From Chimonanthus salicifolius (taxonomy: Eukaryota > Streptophyta > Magnoliopsida > Laurales > Calycanthaceae): 64,000 nucleotides of DNA. The position numbers were made by a program, and so were the translations under genes. Where the stretch lies: assembly GCA_013350335.1 (NCBI GenBank), contig CM023541.1:39238739-39302738 (forward strand), read 5' to 3'. Under the pieces are notes generated by a model. It did not search any database. It was not told the origin of the DNA and saw only the letters and a list, made by a program, of their open reading frames with translations. This document shows, one piece after another, positions 1 to 10,848 of this stretch (its first letter is position 1; each line of letters starts with the position of its first letter).

Positions 1-995
1 TTATTATTTAAATTTGGAATTTGATTTTTTATCTCATATTTTATAGCCATTTGGTGGGATGATTATGGTGATGAAAATAAAGAATTGCAACGTGTTGCAA
101 TAAGGATTTTGAGTTTAACTTGCAGTGCAACTGGGTGTGAGCGGAATTGGAGTGTGTTTGACCAAGTATGTTTTATTTCTAGCTTTAATTAAATAAATAC
201 AAATTTTTAACATTTGTTTAAGAAGTGGAGATAATAATTTTGTATGTTTGATACTTTGATTGTTTTTTAGATTCACACGAAGAGGAGGAAAAGGTTAGAG
301 GCAAAAAGGATGAATGCCCTTGTATTTGTAAAATACAATTTACAATTACAAGTGAGACAAACTTTAAGAGATTCAAAGAAAGATTATAATTCTATTTGCC
401 TATCGGATGTGGAATCTGATGATGAATGGATAACTAAAAAAGAAGATCCAGCTCTTCCAGAAGACAATTCTTAGTTGAAAGCAGACGAGATGTTTAATGA
501 GGAAGAAACGAGTAAGCCTTTTAAACTTTTGAAGATAAGTATATTATATTTAGATTTTAGAATACAAAATTTATAAAATATTTGATTTTTCTATTAACAG
601 GGGTTTATTCAAGAAAGCGAAAGAGAGTTGAAGGAGAAGAGGAAAGTGTTGAAGAAATTAGTAAGGGAGATGTGGAAGATGGAAGAGACACTTTATCTTC
701 ATCCTACTTAGATGTTTTAGATGATATTGATGACAATGATGATTGATGACAATGACATTCTTTAGAAAATTAGATGTTTTGTATTTTGGAATGTAAAAAC
801 TTCACTTCTAATGCATTTTGATTTCATTTTGAATTGGTACATTTTATCATATATTTATGTGTATGCATATTTACTTATATATTATGGGAATTGAAAAAAA
901 TGTTATGAATCATACGATTCTACGATTTACGATTCACGATTCACGGTTCAGACCCCTAGACCGATTCACGTTACGATTCGTTTTTTACAACCTTG
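1..995 (+). mobile_element. hAT transposon, 3' part
   Basis: The window opens inside an hAT-superfamily DNA transposon. It shows the end of the transposase (47-746) followed by about 250 bases of non-coding 3' end. Bases 905-985 carry repeated ACGATTC/TACGATT motifs, the kind of subterminal array that hAT transposases bind. The likely terminus is near 995; its reverse complement starts CAAGGTTGTAAAA, a hAT-style end. The 5' half and therefore the target duplication lie outside the window. The element sits in an intron of the L4 gene, on the opposite strand. The superfamily call rests on the transposase; the exact end is inferred. Confidence 0.75.
47..746 (+). pseudogene. hAT transposase C-terminal exons (dimerisation domain)
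   Basis: Three exons can be joined: 47-165, 271-511 and 601-746, with AG acceptors at 46, 270 and 600 and GT donors at 166 and 512. The first encodes the hAT C-terminal dimerisation signature: an acidic WWDDYG-D segment, then L-Q-R-V-A-I-R-I-L-S and the hallmark ATGCERNWS. The second encodes a basic segment (KRRKRLEAKR) and the third a charged tail with KRKR ending in an acidic run, with stop TGA at 744-746. A single in-frame TAG at 472-474 interrupts the second exon. Family members are usually 600-750 residues, so only the last quarter is here. The copy is probably inactive because of the stop, but otherwise well preserved. Confidence 0.8.
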
Positions 996-1375
996 GATAA
1001 AACTATAACATAGAAACTTCCCAAGAATACATAACTTGAGTTTTCCTAATAGTTTGTATGCTGACCGCATTTTGGTCTTAACATCTTAAAATTTTGTCAT
1101 GCTCCTGCAGCATCGGTCTTATCAAAAAGGTAAACCAGCAACCTTTCAAATAAAACCAGGTTTGCATCATTCTGATGTCATTTGTCTCGTCATTAAGAGT
1201 TGAGTCACAAAAATCTAACTGCACTGTAAGCAAAACAAATTGAATAGAAATAAGAAAAACATATTTTCAAACCACGTGGCACGAGAGATTCTAAATATGG
1301 ATTATGACATCTAAATTGCAAATTAACTTGCAACTAGCATACAATTATGAGTGAAATGTAGACATCAATCAGTAC

Positions 1376-4300
1376 CTGTTGTCGCTTAGCAAGCTGCCAT
1401 CGGACTACACGATGAACAATATCTTTCCGGATTGGTACATCAAAAACATCACCGGCTAGGACCATGAGTCCCTTGTCCTCATTATGAAAGTTTGTTACTC
1501 TTGTTACTAGATCTTCATACTGGCCTATAACAATGATATATCAATCAAGCCCTTAAAACATAAAGCAAACATACAACTGAACAATCTCCATAGTCCTTCA
1601 GGAGCAAAAAAAAAAGGGATGTAGATGACAATTGACAAGTTATAAATATTGTCAAAGTAAATTGAAATACAACTGGTATTGCAAACATTTTGGCTCCGTG
1701 CTTGCTGCAGACATTTGTGTACTCAGAAAAAGAGAAAATAAAATTTTAATGGAATTGATTAGGGCACTGTGAGGTTTCAGTTATAGAAGAATCATGCCGA
1801 TAATAAGATTCTCATAGATATGGTAGGAGTTAACAACAGCCAGTTTTAATCTGTAATCACAATACATCCTACTCAAGTATAGATGTTAACAACAGCCAGT
1901 TTTTGCGCCATTTGGATTCACTCCAAGTATGCATCTCTTCTTCCTCCTCTCCTCTACTGTTCTTCAGTTTTTCTTCTTCTTCCTCTTTGTTTCGTTCTCT
2001 CACATCCCCCCCTCCCCCTCACTCGCTCGCTCTGTCTTCTCTTCCCCTTCACTGTATTTCTCTCTTTCTCCGCTGCCTGACAGCAGTTGCAAACCTGCCA
2101 TCACTGCAGCCATTGTTTTCTATTTATTAATCTCATTACTATTTCTTCCTTTTTTTCCTTTTTAATCTTTAAAAAAAAAAAAAAAACTTTTCTCTATCTG
2201 ATTCAAGGTTTTTTTAGAGGTTTTATTTGTTATAAAAAACTTCTTTTTTTTTTCCTTTTTAACCTTTTATCTTTCTTTCCATTTCCCATTTCTTTTTTAC
2301 TATTTTTTTTTTTTTTTTGAGCGGTAACGAAAGAGATTTTATTAAGATAAAAGAGGAAACGGAGCAAAAAGAGAAGAAAAAAAGAAAAAAAAGCCAGGGT
2401 CTAAGCCCTTTTTTACTATTGTATTATTTTATTTTATTTTTTCTCGAGCTCTATCATATCATCGATTTATTAAGCCTTTTTTTTTTTTTGCTTCTTTTTT
2501 AGGAATTTACTCTTATCTATTCATTTACTCTCTTTTTTGCACATTCATATTTTTTCCTTTTATTTTTTATCTTTATTTTAACTATTAGTATTTTTTTCTA
2601 TATTCTATCTTGATAAGCCCTTTTTATGTCTTTCTCTTTCCTTTTATTGATTTTTTTATGCCGTACTTATTCGATTTAGTAATATTTGTAGTTATTTTCT
2701 AGGTTGTTTTCCCCTTCCTTTTCTTCAAAGGTAGGACGTAAAGCAAGGCAATCAATCCATACTTTCACCTGCTTGCCGAATCTTTCTTACAGTTGATTAT
2801 TCGTTTTTACCTACTCTTTACTTGATACTTAGGTCACTTTACAACTCTTGATGTTTGTGGATAGGGCTAAAGCAACCTCAAATTTATGACTAGCATCTTA
2901 GAATTTAGGTACCCTAGCAAGGAAGAGTTTAGAGTTAGTAAATGTTATGAGAAAAAACATAGGCATAGCTTGCATATAATTTAGTATTTTTTTCTTCCCT
3001 CTCTTCAAAGGTGGGACATCAGGCAATCAGTCCATGTTTTCACATACTTGCTGAATCTTTATTGAAGTTCTTTCTTCCTTTTTACCCTTTCTTTACTTGA
3101 TATTGAGGTCACTTTACAATCCTAGACGTTTGTAAATAGGGCTAAAGCAACCTCAATTTTATGACTAGCCTCTTGGAATTTAGGCACCCTAACAAGGAAG
3201 AGTAGGATGTTATGAAAAGAAGAAACATAGACATAGCTTGCTTGCAAAACAATAAGTGGAAAGGTAGCAAGCTAGAGATTTAGGGGATGGATTCATGCTA
3301 GTCCACATAGGAGAGTGTAATTCTAGAAATGGTGTAGGCATAGTGGTTAGTGGCACTATTAAATAGAAGATCGTTGAAGTTCAATGGAGAACCGATAGAA
3401 TGATCATGATTAAAGTGATTCTGGATCACGAAACCCTAAAAATTAGTAGTGCCTACGCACCTCAACCCGGGTTGGGAGAGACTATGTGGGATGACTTTTG
3501 GAGATTTATGAATGATCTAGTGCGAAGTATACCTTTGGATGAGATATGACAATTGGGGGTAACCTAAAAAGATATATAAAAAATAGGAATAATGGGTATA
3601 GAACCACACATAGAGGACATGGGTTCGAAGAAAGAAATGACATGAGGGAATCATTGCTCAATTTTGCAGGTACCCTACAATTTAGTCATAGCTAATACTT
3701 TGTTCCAAAAGAAAGAAGAACATCTTATTATTTTTAGGAGTGGGCAGTTTAGGTCTCAAATAGACTTTCTACTTTAACGTGGAGAAGTGACCCGTTGTAG
3801 GGATTGCAAAGTCATCCTAGTAAAAGCCTCACAACACAACATAGACTTCTAGTCTTAGACATGCTTATTAGGAACAAATCACAAAAAATAGCAACAAAGG
3901 AGCCGGCCAAAATTAGATGGTTAAATTTGAGAGGGAAAAGCAGAAATAATGAAAGATAAGGTGTTTAGTAGTGGAGAGTGCGATGATGATTCGAATCCAA
4001 ATGAAATGTGGAGTAGGACGCCTAGACTCATTAAAGATATAGCCAAAGAGGTTTTGAGTGAACTACTAGAAATAGAATAGCCTTGCAGAATGGCGCATCC
4101 TGGTGGAACGTTGAGGTAGAAAAAGCTATACCTAAGAAGAAAAATCAATGTAAAATATGAAAAAAATCAAGGAATATGGTTGATCAGGAAAATTATAAGT
4201 TAGTGCAAAAAGCCACTAATAAAGTTGTAAGTAAAGCCAAATATGAATCCTCTGATGATTTGTACGCCAATTTGAAAACAAAGGGAAGAACAAAATTCAT

Positions 4301-7300
4301 AAGCTCACCCAGGTGTAGGAGCGGAGAATTGGAGATCTAGACCATGCACAATGCATTAAGGACAATAACCAAAAAGTTTTAGTGAAAGATAAAGAAATTA
4401 GGAAAAGGTGAGAAACATATTTTAAAGACTTTGTTGAACACACAATTTGAAGATGGAGGTAATATGGAATGAAAGGAAAACGAGGAGATGGTGAAAAAAA
4501 TAACAAAAATAGAAGTGAATCAAGCCTTGAAAAGATTATGAAGAATAGAGCATTAAGATCGACTGGCATCTCAATCGAAGTTTGGTCTATTTTAGGTGAA
4601 AGTGGAGTATGTTGGTTGACTCAATTATTCAACAAAATCATATCCTCAAAAAGGATGCTTGATGAGTGGCGCAAAAGCACAATAGTCCCTTTCTTATGAA
4701 AACAAAAGAGATATTCAAAGTTGTGACAATTAACGAGCGATCAAACTCATAAGTCACACAATGAAACTTTGGAAATAGGTACTAGAGAGGCGCGTAAGAC
4801 GAGTCAAATATATCTGAAAATCAATTTGGCTTTGTCCTTGGTAGGTCAAAAGCATAAACTATTTTTATTCTAAGACAACTTATAGAGAAAGAACCTTTAT
4901 ATGATTTTTATTGAGCTAAAAAAGGCCTATGATAGAGTACCAAGAAAACTAATTTGGAGAACCTTGAGAAATAAATATATCCTCAACAAATACGTTGAGA
5001 TTATTCAAGATATGAGATTGCAACCACTAACGTTAAAACCGTTTTTGGAAAGACAGCAGAATTCCCTGTTGGAGGGGACTCCATCAAAGATCCACTTTAA
5101 GCATGTACTTGTTTACGCTAATCATGGACAAGTTAATATCAAGAATCCAAGATGAAGTGCCATGGTGTATGCTTTTTTCATATTATATAATATTAATTAG
5201 TGAGACGAAACAACAACTCAACGCAAAGCTAGAATTGTAGAAGAAAACATTGGAGTCAAATAGTTTAAAAATTAGTAGAACTAAAACAAAATATATGAAT
5301 CTAACTTTAGTGGGTCAGACAATAGTGACCGCAACCTGATAAAAATAAGAAATGACTTAATTGAACATTGTGATAAGTTTCGATTCTTGGCTCTATTCTA
5401 AAAAAAGTAAAGCAAGGGATGACAACATCGACTAGTGAACATCAAATAGAGCCAGAGTGTCGCTCCAAACTAGGGACGAGAAAAGACTGTGAAGAAATAG
5501 TTGGAGCGACAAAGGCTAATCATAATTCTGTTTCTTCAATCTTTTTTCGTCCCTAGTTTGGAGTGACACTCTCGCTCTATTTGATGTTCATTGGTTGATG
5601 TTGTCATCCCATGTTTTGTTGTCCTATGCTTGGATGTGGATGTGGTTTAAGGGCCCTTCAAAGTTATCTTCCTTATTGAGTATTGTGTTGTTTGCAACTA
5701 TTTGGAGTTTGTGGTGGAGAAGGAACAATAGAGTTTTCCAAAACCGGGAGGAGTCTCCGAAGGAGGTTAGCTTACAAGTCAAGGCTAAATGTGTCGCCTG
5801 GGCTGCTGTTATCTTCCTTATTGAGTATTGTGTTGTTTGCAACTATTTGGAGTTTGTGGTGGAGAAGGAACAATAGAGTTTTCCAAAACCGGGAGGAGTC
5901 TCCGAAGGAGGTTAGCTTACAAGTCAAGGCTAAATGTGTCGCCTGGGCTGCTTCCCTTCCAAAGTTCCAGTCTTTATCTATTGCAGATATCACTAGAGAT
6001 TGGAAAGAATGCATCGGCTGATCTAGCCTTTGTTTTCTTGTTCCTGGTGTTTTCTTTTTCTTGTAGTTGTTCCGATTGTCATGGCACTCTTGAGCCTGTT
6101 TCCCCCCCATCCCCGCTCGTTTGCCTCATGTACCTTTTTGGCACACCTTATGCCTTTTTTCTTTCTTAATGAAGTTACCATTAAAAAACACAAAATACTA
6201 TGTTGTACAGATTCCTTTAAATGAGCAACATAACAATGTTTTTTTTTTTTTTTTTTTGAAAGGTGAGCAACATAACAATGTTGAAAACATCCCCATATCT
6301 GATATTTATAGGATTCTTCATGGATTCTACCAATAATGTTTTTCTTGAAATTATCATTACGGTACCATTTTAACAATGCTCACTAAGACAATAAATAGTA
6401 TTACATCTTTTCTTCTTTTCAAATTCAGTAAAAATAATATATTTATCATTAATAGTGTTGGACACGTTTTTGAATGGTTACTATATTAAAAGAAAGAGAA
6501 GCACCAAAGGTGCCATTACAAAAGTTAAAAGAAAGCAAAACAAAGGAACAAAAAGCCCGCAATCATGTTCATGTGCAAAAGGACACCATGAATAGTACGC
6601 TAAAACACAACAAGATTTTCCATAGTATTTCATGTAAAGAAGAACTAAAAAAAATACTAATACCAAATTAGTCGGACAAATGGCTTTCATGATAATGATT
6701 AAGAGTCAATTATTTCTTATTACTTATAAAACATGTGAATTGTTTTTTATTGGTTTTAACTTTAAATGTTTTCCCCCTTCCTGTAGGGAAATACTATGTA
6801 TTATTTTTATGTAAAGATAAATATTTCTTCAAGATTCATCGAATATGCATAATCCACAAATCATATGTTCTGGGATTTGCCAAATTGGACAACTTGTACC
6901 AATGTAGGATTCCACAACACATACTTGTACTCATGCAACATAGATGATGTATGTCTTGGCCCATGTGGCCCACATGGAATCTACTTTATATGCCTTTCCA
7001 TTTCATCCCATTTTCAATAACCTTATGAATTATGAACATGTCTATATCAATTTTGATCCCAGTTGGAGTTGCACAAAGTATTGGAACAGCAGGCACCAAT
7101 TCCACAAAACGTTGCATCTTTTCCACTTGAACCTGTGGCATGAGCCATACATAAAACTCATGCGGCATATTGTCTTTTTAACCTGAACCTGTAGAGTGCA
7201 TCTTTTCAACCTGAACCTGTGGAATGTGCATGAACCCATATATAAAGCTCATGTGCTATATTGTCTTTTCAACCTAAACCTGCACAGTTCATCTTTTCAA

Positions 7301-9496
7301 CCTGAACATGTGATACCCCTGTGTTGTGGGCGTTGATGGGAGAAAAAATAGCCAGGTTGGGCGTTACTTGTCCCAAATTGCCTATGAGGGAGAGTTGGCT
7401 ATGGTATATTTGAGGATGTCTCCCTCCTTCTAGTACAAGGTCATTTGAGAGCAAACCTTAGATTAGCTTGCCAAAGCAAAACCGTGCGGGCCCGTGTGAG
7501 CCTAAAGCAGACAATATTGTGCTAGAGGGATGGGGCGTTACAGAACATGCCCATACATAAGGTTCATGTGCTAAATTAATGCACTTTTTACTCCTAATGC
7601 AACTTCTTCTATCAAATCTCAGAGGCATGGTCTAATCAAGTATATGGTGTTGGTCCTAGTTTTTTATAGATTCCCTTTTGTTTCTGAAATCGATTCCAAA
7701 GCCATAATTCTATAAAATAACGAGGCCATAGAGAAACCAATTTTTGTTCCTCTGTCTCAATCTTTGTGAAGAACTCTCCTCCCTCCCTCCCTCTGAATTT
7801 TGGTCTCAAAGAAACTAGACTTTTGACATGTCAGCCCCTTTTTATGCACTTTTTTACCCAAGAAGGAAAATGAGCTTTGCTCCTCCATCCTCCTCTCCCT
7901 CCCCTTTTTCTTCTTCTCCTTCTTCTTGGTATGAGCCATACATAAAGCTCTTGTGCTATATTAATTCACTTTTTATTCCATCCTCCTCCTTTCACATGTG
8001 TGTTGGTAGAGGGAGGGAGGAGGGGCTACTACTTCAAGAAAAACGTACTACACAAAAATGAAGAGACTAAGATGAGTCTGGATGCTAAAAGCCATCATTA
8101 ATCCAAAAGGAAAAGAAAGAATTAAGCCCAAGCAAAAAAAGAAGGCTCCACCATCATTCATCTTTGTGGCCACTCCTTGACATGCAATCAACCAGGAGTT
8201 AGCTGATATGGAAATAATGAACGATATCATGACCACCCTGTTGTCTTGGATTAGCTCAATTTTGGTCTGAAAGCCTCCAAGAGATCATTGGACTAAATGC
8301 CCTTAATAATAATCTCCTATCGAGGAGTTATTTCCTTTGGTCATTTGACTAAAGTCTTGATGAAGAAAGTTTGCTCAATTCTCATACTGTTTTGAGTCAG
8401 ACTTTGTGGGAACCATCAAAAATTTGTTTAGTAGTTCCCAAAAAAATGCATGCAGCAAAACCATTTGGATTCCTCCATGGCTATCAAAGAATAAATACAA
8501 CCATTGGTCATCAGAGTCACCAAAAATAGGGCCAGTCCCCTAATAGATGATCCCCCATCCTTGGACAGCATATCCAAACTCCAAGTAACCAGGCTTATAA
8601 TTGATATGTTTTTCCATTAAGTTGATTTGTGATGAGTGTTAAATTTGACGCGTTCGGCAATAGAATGTAATCATCAGAGTATGAATGCATATACAAAAAA
8701 ATGAGTGCTTCATACCGGGAATACGGTCAGGGGTCAACACCTTTTTTGACAACAGCTCTGGAGGAAATGCACCTTCCTGAGGTGTCAGGATGGAAGTAGA
8801 AAGTCCTCTACACATGGGGGAAAATGAATTTCTCTGCACAAAACACAAGTGATTGGATTACAATACAAATGCAAAGAGTAGTTATTGCAAGTTGATCCAA
8901 AAGACAACATGGAATTTTGGTGTGTGTGGGAGGGTGGGGGTGGGGGTGGGGGGTTGGGAGGGAGCCTACTACTTCAAGAAAGACGTACTACATAAAAATG
9001 AAGAGACTAAGATGAGTCTAGAAATTCCAGGCACATCATAATATGCAATAAAAACTTCGTAAACATAAGAAATTATTAAACCCATTTCTATTTTGGTTTA
9101 AAAATTGCTACTTTACAAGACAACACTTCCATTTCCATACATTCAAATGGAGCATTACATCCATACCTGAAGGCTTAAGCTACCGAAAATGGATTTTCCC
9201 AAACACTATGATATAATAAGAAGGATTTTTTATCTGGGTCGGTACAAAAGCAAGTGATTTTACCCCAAAAACATAACAAAGCAACAAAATGCACAGACAT
9301 GTAAGAGTCGAAAATGCACGTTAGGTGTTCGAGCATATTAGAATACTATGAATAAAACAGAAATGAAAGGGAAAACCCAGTTAAGAAATCAAAGAAATAC
9401 CTTGTTCCATCTCTGCACAAAGGCTTCAGCAGCAGCTGGGAAATCGATCAGGGCTCGATTTTTGCAGCCCAATAGGCGAAGGGCGTGACCGAACAT
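1376..9496 (-). CDS. MRPL4: Mitochondrial ribosomal protein uL4 (L4), 5' exons; partial at left edge
   Basis: A spliced gene read leftwards, with exons 9401-9496, 8716-8833 and 1376-1524; the remaining exons lie beyond position 1. Junctions are GT-AG and phases agree, giving 120 codons. Residues 1-50 look like a mitochondrial presequence: Arg-rich, few acidic residues, with C-R-G-L-S-T-S near a plausible cleavage site. The third exon carries the conserved uL4 core, including LAGDVFDVPIRKDI and VHRVVRWQLAKRQQ, which contacts 23S-type rRNA in the large subunit. The ATG at 9494-9496 is the first in the exon and follows a pyrimidine-rich leader. Intron 1 is 567 bp; intron 2 is 7191 bp (1525-8715) and packed with LINE and LTR debris. 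The next intron contains the hAT element. The product is expected in the mitochondrial matrix. A plastid L4 is less likely given the presequence style. Confidence 0.85.
1525..2300. other. Intron 2 of L4: unassigned stretch
   Basis: Non-coding by eye. Bases 1880-2300 are strongly pyrimidine-rich on the plus strand, with long T runs; the short open frames there are low-complexity artefacts. Confidence 0.5.
2301..2400 (-). mobile_element. L1-type LINE 3' tail
   Basis: A 17-base T run followed by GAGCGGTAACGAAAGAG and TTTTATTAAGATAAAAG is the reverse complement of a common plant L1 3' end (AATAAAATCTC, CGTTACCGCTC, poly-A). Only the last 80-100 bases are recognisable, so this is a severely 5'-truncated insertion on the minus strand. 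Confidence 0.5.
2725..3210 (+). repeat. Two diverged direct repeats ahead of an RTE LINE
   Basis: Two blocks (about 2731-2930 and 3005-3206) share, in order, a segment ending GGCAATCA-TCCAT, a 'CTTGC-GAATCTTT' segment, 'AGGTCACTTTACAA' and 'ATAGGGCTAAAGCAACCTCAA', then 'ATGACTAGC' and 'AAGGAAGAG'. They are spaced by about 275 bp. They lie directly upstream of the LINE body and may be a duplicated 5' untranslated monomer. Confidence 0.6.
3225..5400 (+). pseudogene. Degenerate RTE-clade LINE (endonuclease-reverse transcriptase)
   Basis: Broken plus-strand reading frames match the order of a plant RTE-type LINE polyprotein. At 3320-3540 there is an endonuclease-like segment (RNGVGIVVSG, then ISSAYAPQPGL). 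At 4650-4800 comes DEWRKSTIVP followed by a decayed 'N-R-x-I-K-L' block. At 4900-5150 the reverse transcriptase finger/palm segment MIFIELKKAYDRVPRKLIWR is clear. At 5155-5300 a segment corresponding to the catalytic 'F-A-D-D' region reads F-S-Y-Y, followed by QLNAKLEL and KISRTKTKYM. Many stops and frameshifts make it inactive. A full element would encode about 1000 residues in one frame. It lies inside intron 2 of the L4 gene, on the opposite strand. Confidence 0.75.
5416..5610. repeat. Large inverted repeat (about 85 bp arms)
   Basis: The left arm 5416-5500 and the right arm 5528-5610 are reverse complements at most positions, sharing 'GGATGACAACATC', 'GAACATCAAATAGAGC' and 'CTCCAAACTAGGGACGA'. 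The spacer is about 27 bp. The right arm continues in frame into the L1 tail, so the left arm is an inverted copy of L1 sequence. Confidence 0.8.
5528..6187 (+). pseudogene. 3' end of an L1 LINE ORF2 with untranslated tail
   Basis: The frame beginning near 5595 encodes the last part of a plant L1 ORF2, after the zinc-binding region: a hydrophobic segment, ATIWSLWWRRNNRVFQNR, then EVSLQVKAKCVAWA and an end IADITRDWKECIG with a stop at 6019-6021. Bases 6022-6187 resemble an L1 3' untranslated region ending TTAATGAAGTTACCATT. A 145 bp segment is duplicated in tandem inside it. The copy is heavily 5'-truncated and inactive. Confidence 0.7.
5663..5951. repeat. Exact 145 bp tandem duplication inside the L1 tail
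   Basis: Bases 5663-5807 recur at 5808-5951 with no difference that I could see by eye. The unit changes reading frame at the junction because 145 is not a multiple of three. Confidence 0.9.
6222..6282 (-). mobile_element. Minimal target-primed insertion: poly-T flanked by 19 bp direct repeats
   Basis: The 19-base sequence TGAGCAACATAACAATGTT occurs at 6222-6240 and 6264-6282. Between them lie only 17 T and GAAAGG. This has the structure of an extremely short LINE or SINE insertion on the minus strand: a poly-A tail, a few bases of 3' end and a full target-site duplication. Confidence 0.75.
7105..7305. repeat. Imperfect tandem repeats (CTTTTCAACCTGAACCTGT motif)
   Basis: At least three imperfect units of about 80 bp carry 'TTTTCAACCTGAACCTGT' and 'CATACATAAA-CTCATG-G-ATATTGTC'. 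Diverged single copies of the second motif reappear at 7548-7600 and 7928-7975. Confidence 0.65.
7309..7542 (+). mobile_element. Solo LTR with perfect 5 bp target duplication
   Basis: The 234 bp unit begins TGTGATACCCC and ends GGGCGTTACA, and is flanked on both sides by GAACA (7304-7308 and 7543-7547). Near its 3' end it carries 'AAAGCAGACAATATTGTGCTAGAGG', a motif shared with the TRIMs at 42.5, 44 and 57.5 kb. No internal region is present, so it is a recombination product (solo LTR). Confidence 0.85.
8010..9030. repeat. Dispersed 75 bp direct repeat pair
   Basis: Bases about 8012-8082 and 8955-9023 are near-copies: a G-rich GAGGGAGG start, then CTACTTCAAGAAA, CGTACTACA, and AAAATGAAGAGACTAAGATG. 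The second copy lies in the first half of the flank that contains L4 exon 2 (8716-8833), between exon 1 and exon 2. Confidence 0.6.
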
Positions 9497-9625
9497 GGAA
9501 TAAAAAACAAGGAATTGGTAAAATCAGATTGAGAAAGTAGATGAAGATAGAACTATACAAGTGAGAGACAAAGAAGATATTGGGAAGAACGGAGGAAGCG
9601 AGAAAGTCTGCCGCTGATCTTCCAC
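9497..9625 (-). promoter_or_regulatory. Probable 5' untranslated leader of the L4 gene
   Basis: On the minus strand this stretch is rich in C and T and contains no ATG upstream of the chosen start. That fits a plant leader directly before the L4 start codon. The transcription start is not defined. Beyond it (9630-9740) lies a GGCTCGGG/GCCCGAGCC-rich fragment that looks like a decayed hAT-type element end. Confidence 0.4.
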
Positions 9626-9739
9626 ACTAGCGTTTGTGTGAGGGGCTCGGGAGCTGAGCGTTCATGGGCTCGGCTTTCATCTGTCCAAGCCCGAGCCCGC
9701 TTTATATATCAAATTCTAAGCCCGCTCTTATGCTAAAGC

Positions 9740-10483
9740 CTAATTTAGACTTTTTTTAGTTTTTTTTTGGGGAAATTTTCAATGGGAATTGATCTTTATA
9801 TAAAGTTTTTTTAAGAAATTCACTTTTTAATATAAAAGTTTAATTTACATTTATTTGCCACATGTACAGAGGAGTTTCTCCTTCTGACCAGTTTGGTGGA
9901 TACTATTTTGACCCAAATGAATAGATGGTTTTGGAAGGACTATTTATAAAATTCTATTTTGATTAGATAAGAAAATTCATAATTTATACTTTTTTATGGA
10001 CTTTAAAATTTCATACTTATTCAACATTAAAAAAATCTTTAGATTAAATCAATGGATATTAAAAGTGAAATTGATATCAAATTGGATAAACATGCAACTC
10101 ATTATAAATACGTAAGTGAGTACGACAGAATCTATAAAAGTCTTACAAAAATTGTTGTTAAAGGTATATAAAAAGAACATTGGCTAATAAATGGATTGTT
10201 ATGGATAATAAATAAATCTGAGACTGATATGTATTGAGTTGGGTCTATAAATTGGCTAAATGGGTCATCCATTTTAGCCTTCTTTAGGTATTTGAGTGAA
10301 TTCAACGTATTTAAGAAAGAGAAGTGATTGGTGCACGAATATCTTTATCGTTAGTACACTAAATTTATGTAAAATGTCTATTTTGCTTAACAAATGAAAA
10401 GAGAGAAAGAAGAGATATTAAATAAAATTAGGATAAAATGTTTATTTTATATAAATTTGATGCACAAACGTGAAATTGTTGGT
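9740..10483. other. AT-rich spacer
   Basis: No gene, repeat or clear element seen between the L4 upstream region and the gypsy insertion. Confidence 0.5.
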
Positions 10484-10488
10484 GCACC

Positions 10489-10827
10489 TGTAGCGACCCG
10501 ACCCGATTTTTTCGGGATTTTAGGGTCTCAGTAGCAATGGGGATGGGATGGATCCCGTTATAGGCCTTGTATCGCCCGATCCCGAGCTCAGAAGCTCGAA
10601 GGGCATTTTAGTCATTTAAATTTTTTATACTTTGTCATACCAAAATAATTGAAAATCACACATTTTTCCTCACCCAAGGTTTGACATCTGATTTTTCTTC
10701 TGATTTTGAAACACTGTTTTCGAAAAATTCTGATTTTATAAAAAAAAAAATATGCCGGTAGTTTGGAATGTGTGATATCTCGGTTTAGTATCGGTAGTAA
10801 CACGCCATTTCGGGATGGGGTGTTACA
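10489..10827 (+). repeat. 5' LTR of the gypsy element
   Basis: Starts TGTAGCGACCCGACCCG and ends GGGGTGTTACA. It pairs with the 3' LTR over its whole 339 bp length without indels visible by eye. Confidence 0.93.
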
Positions 10828-10848
10828 TTTGGTATCAGAGCGCGGTTC
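10828..10848 (+). promoter_or_regulatory. Primer-binding site (initiator Met tRNA)
   Basis: TTTGGTATCAGAGCGCGG directly follows the 5' LTR. TGGTATCAGAGC is complementary to the 3' end of plant initiator methionine tRNA, the usual primer for minus-strand synthesis. Confidence 0.9.

Noticed and set aside
1883..2502. Overlapping 60-78 codon frames rich in Phe, Leu and Ser
   Set aside because: They translate pyrimidine-rich low-complexity sequence; no domain, and all lie in the L4 intron.
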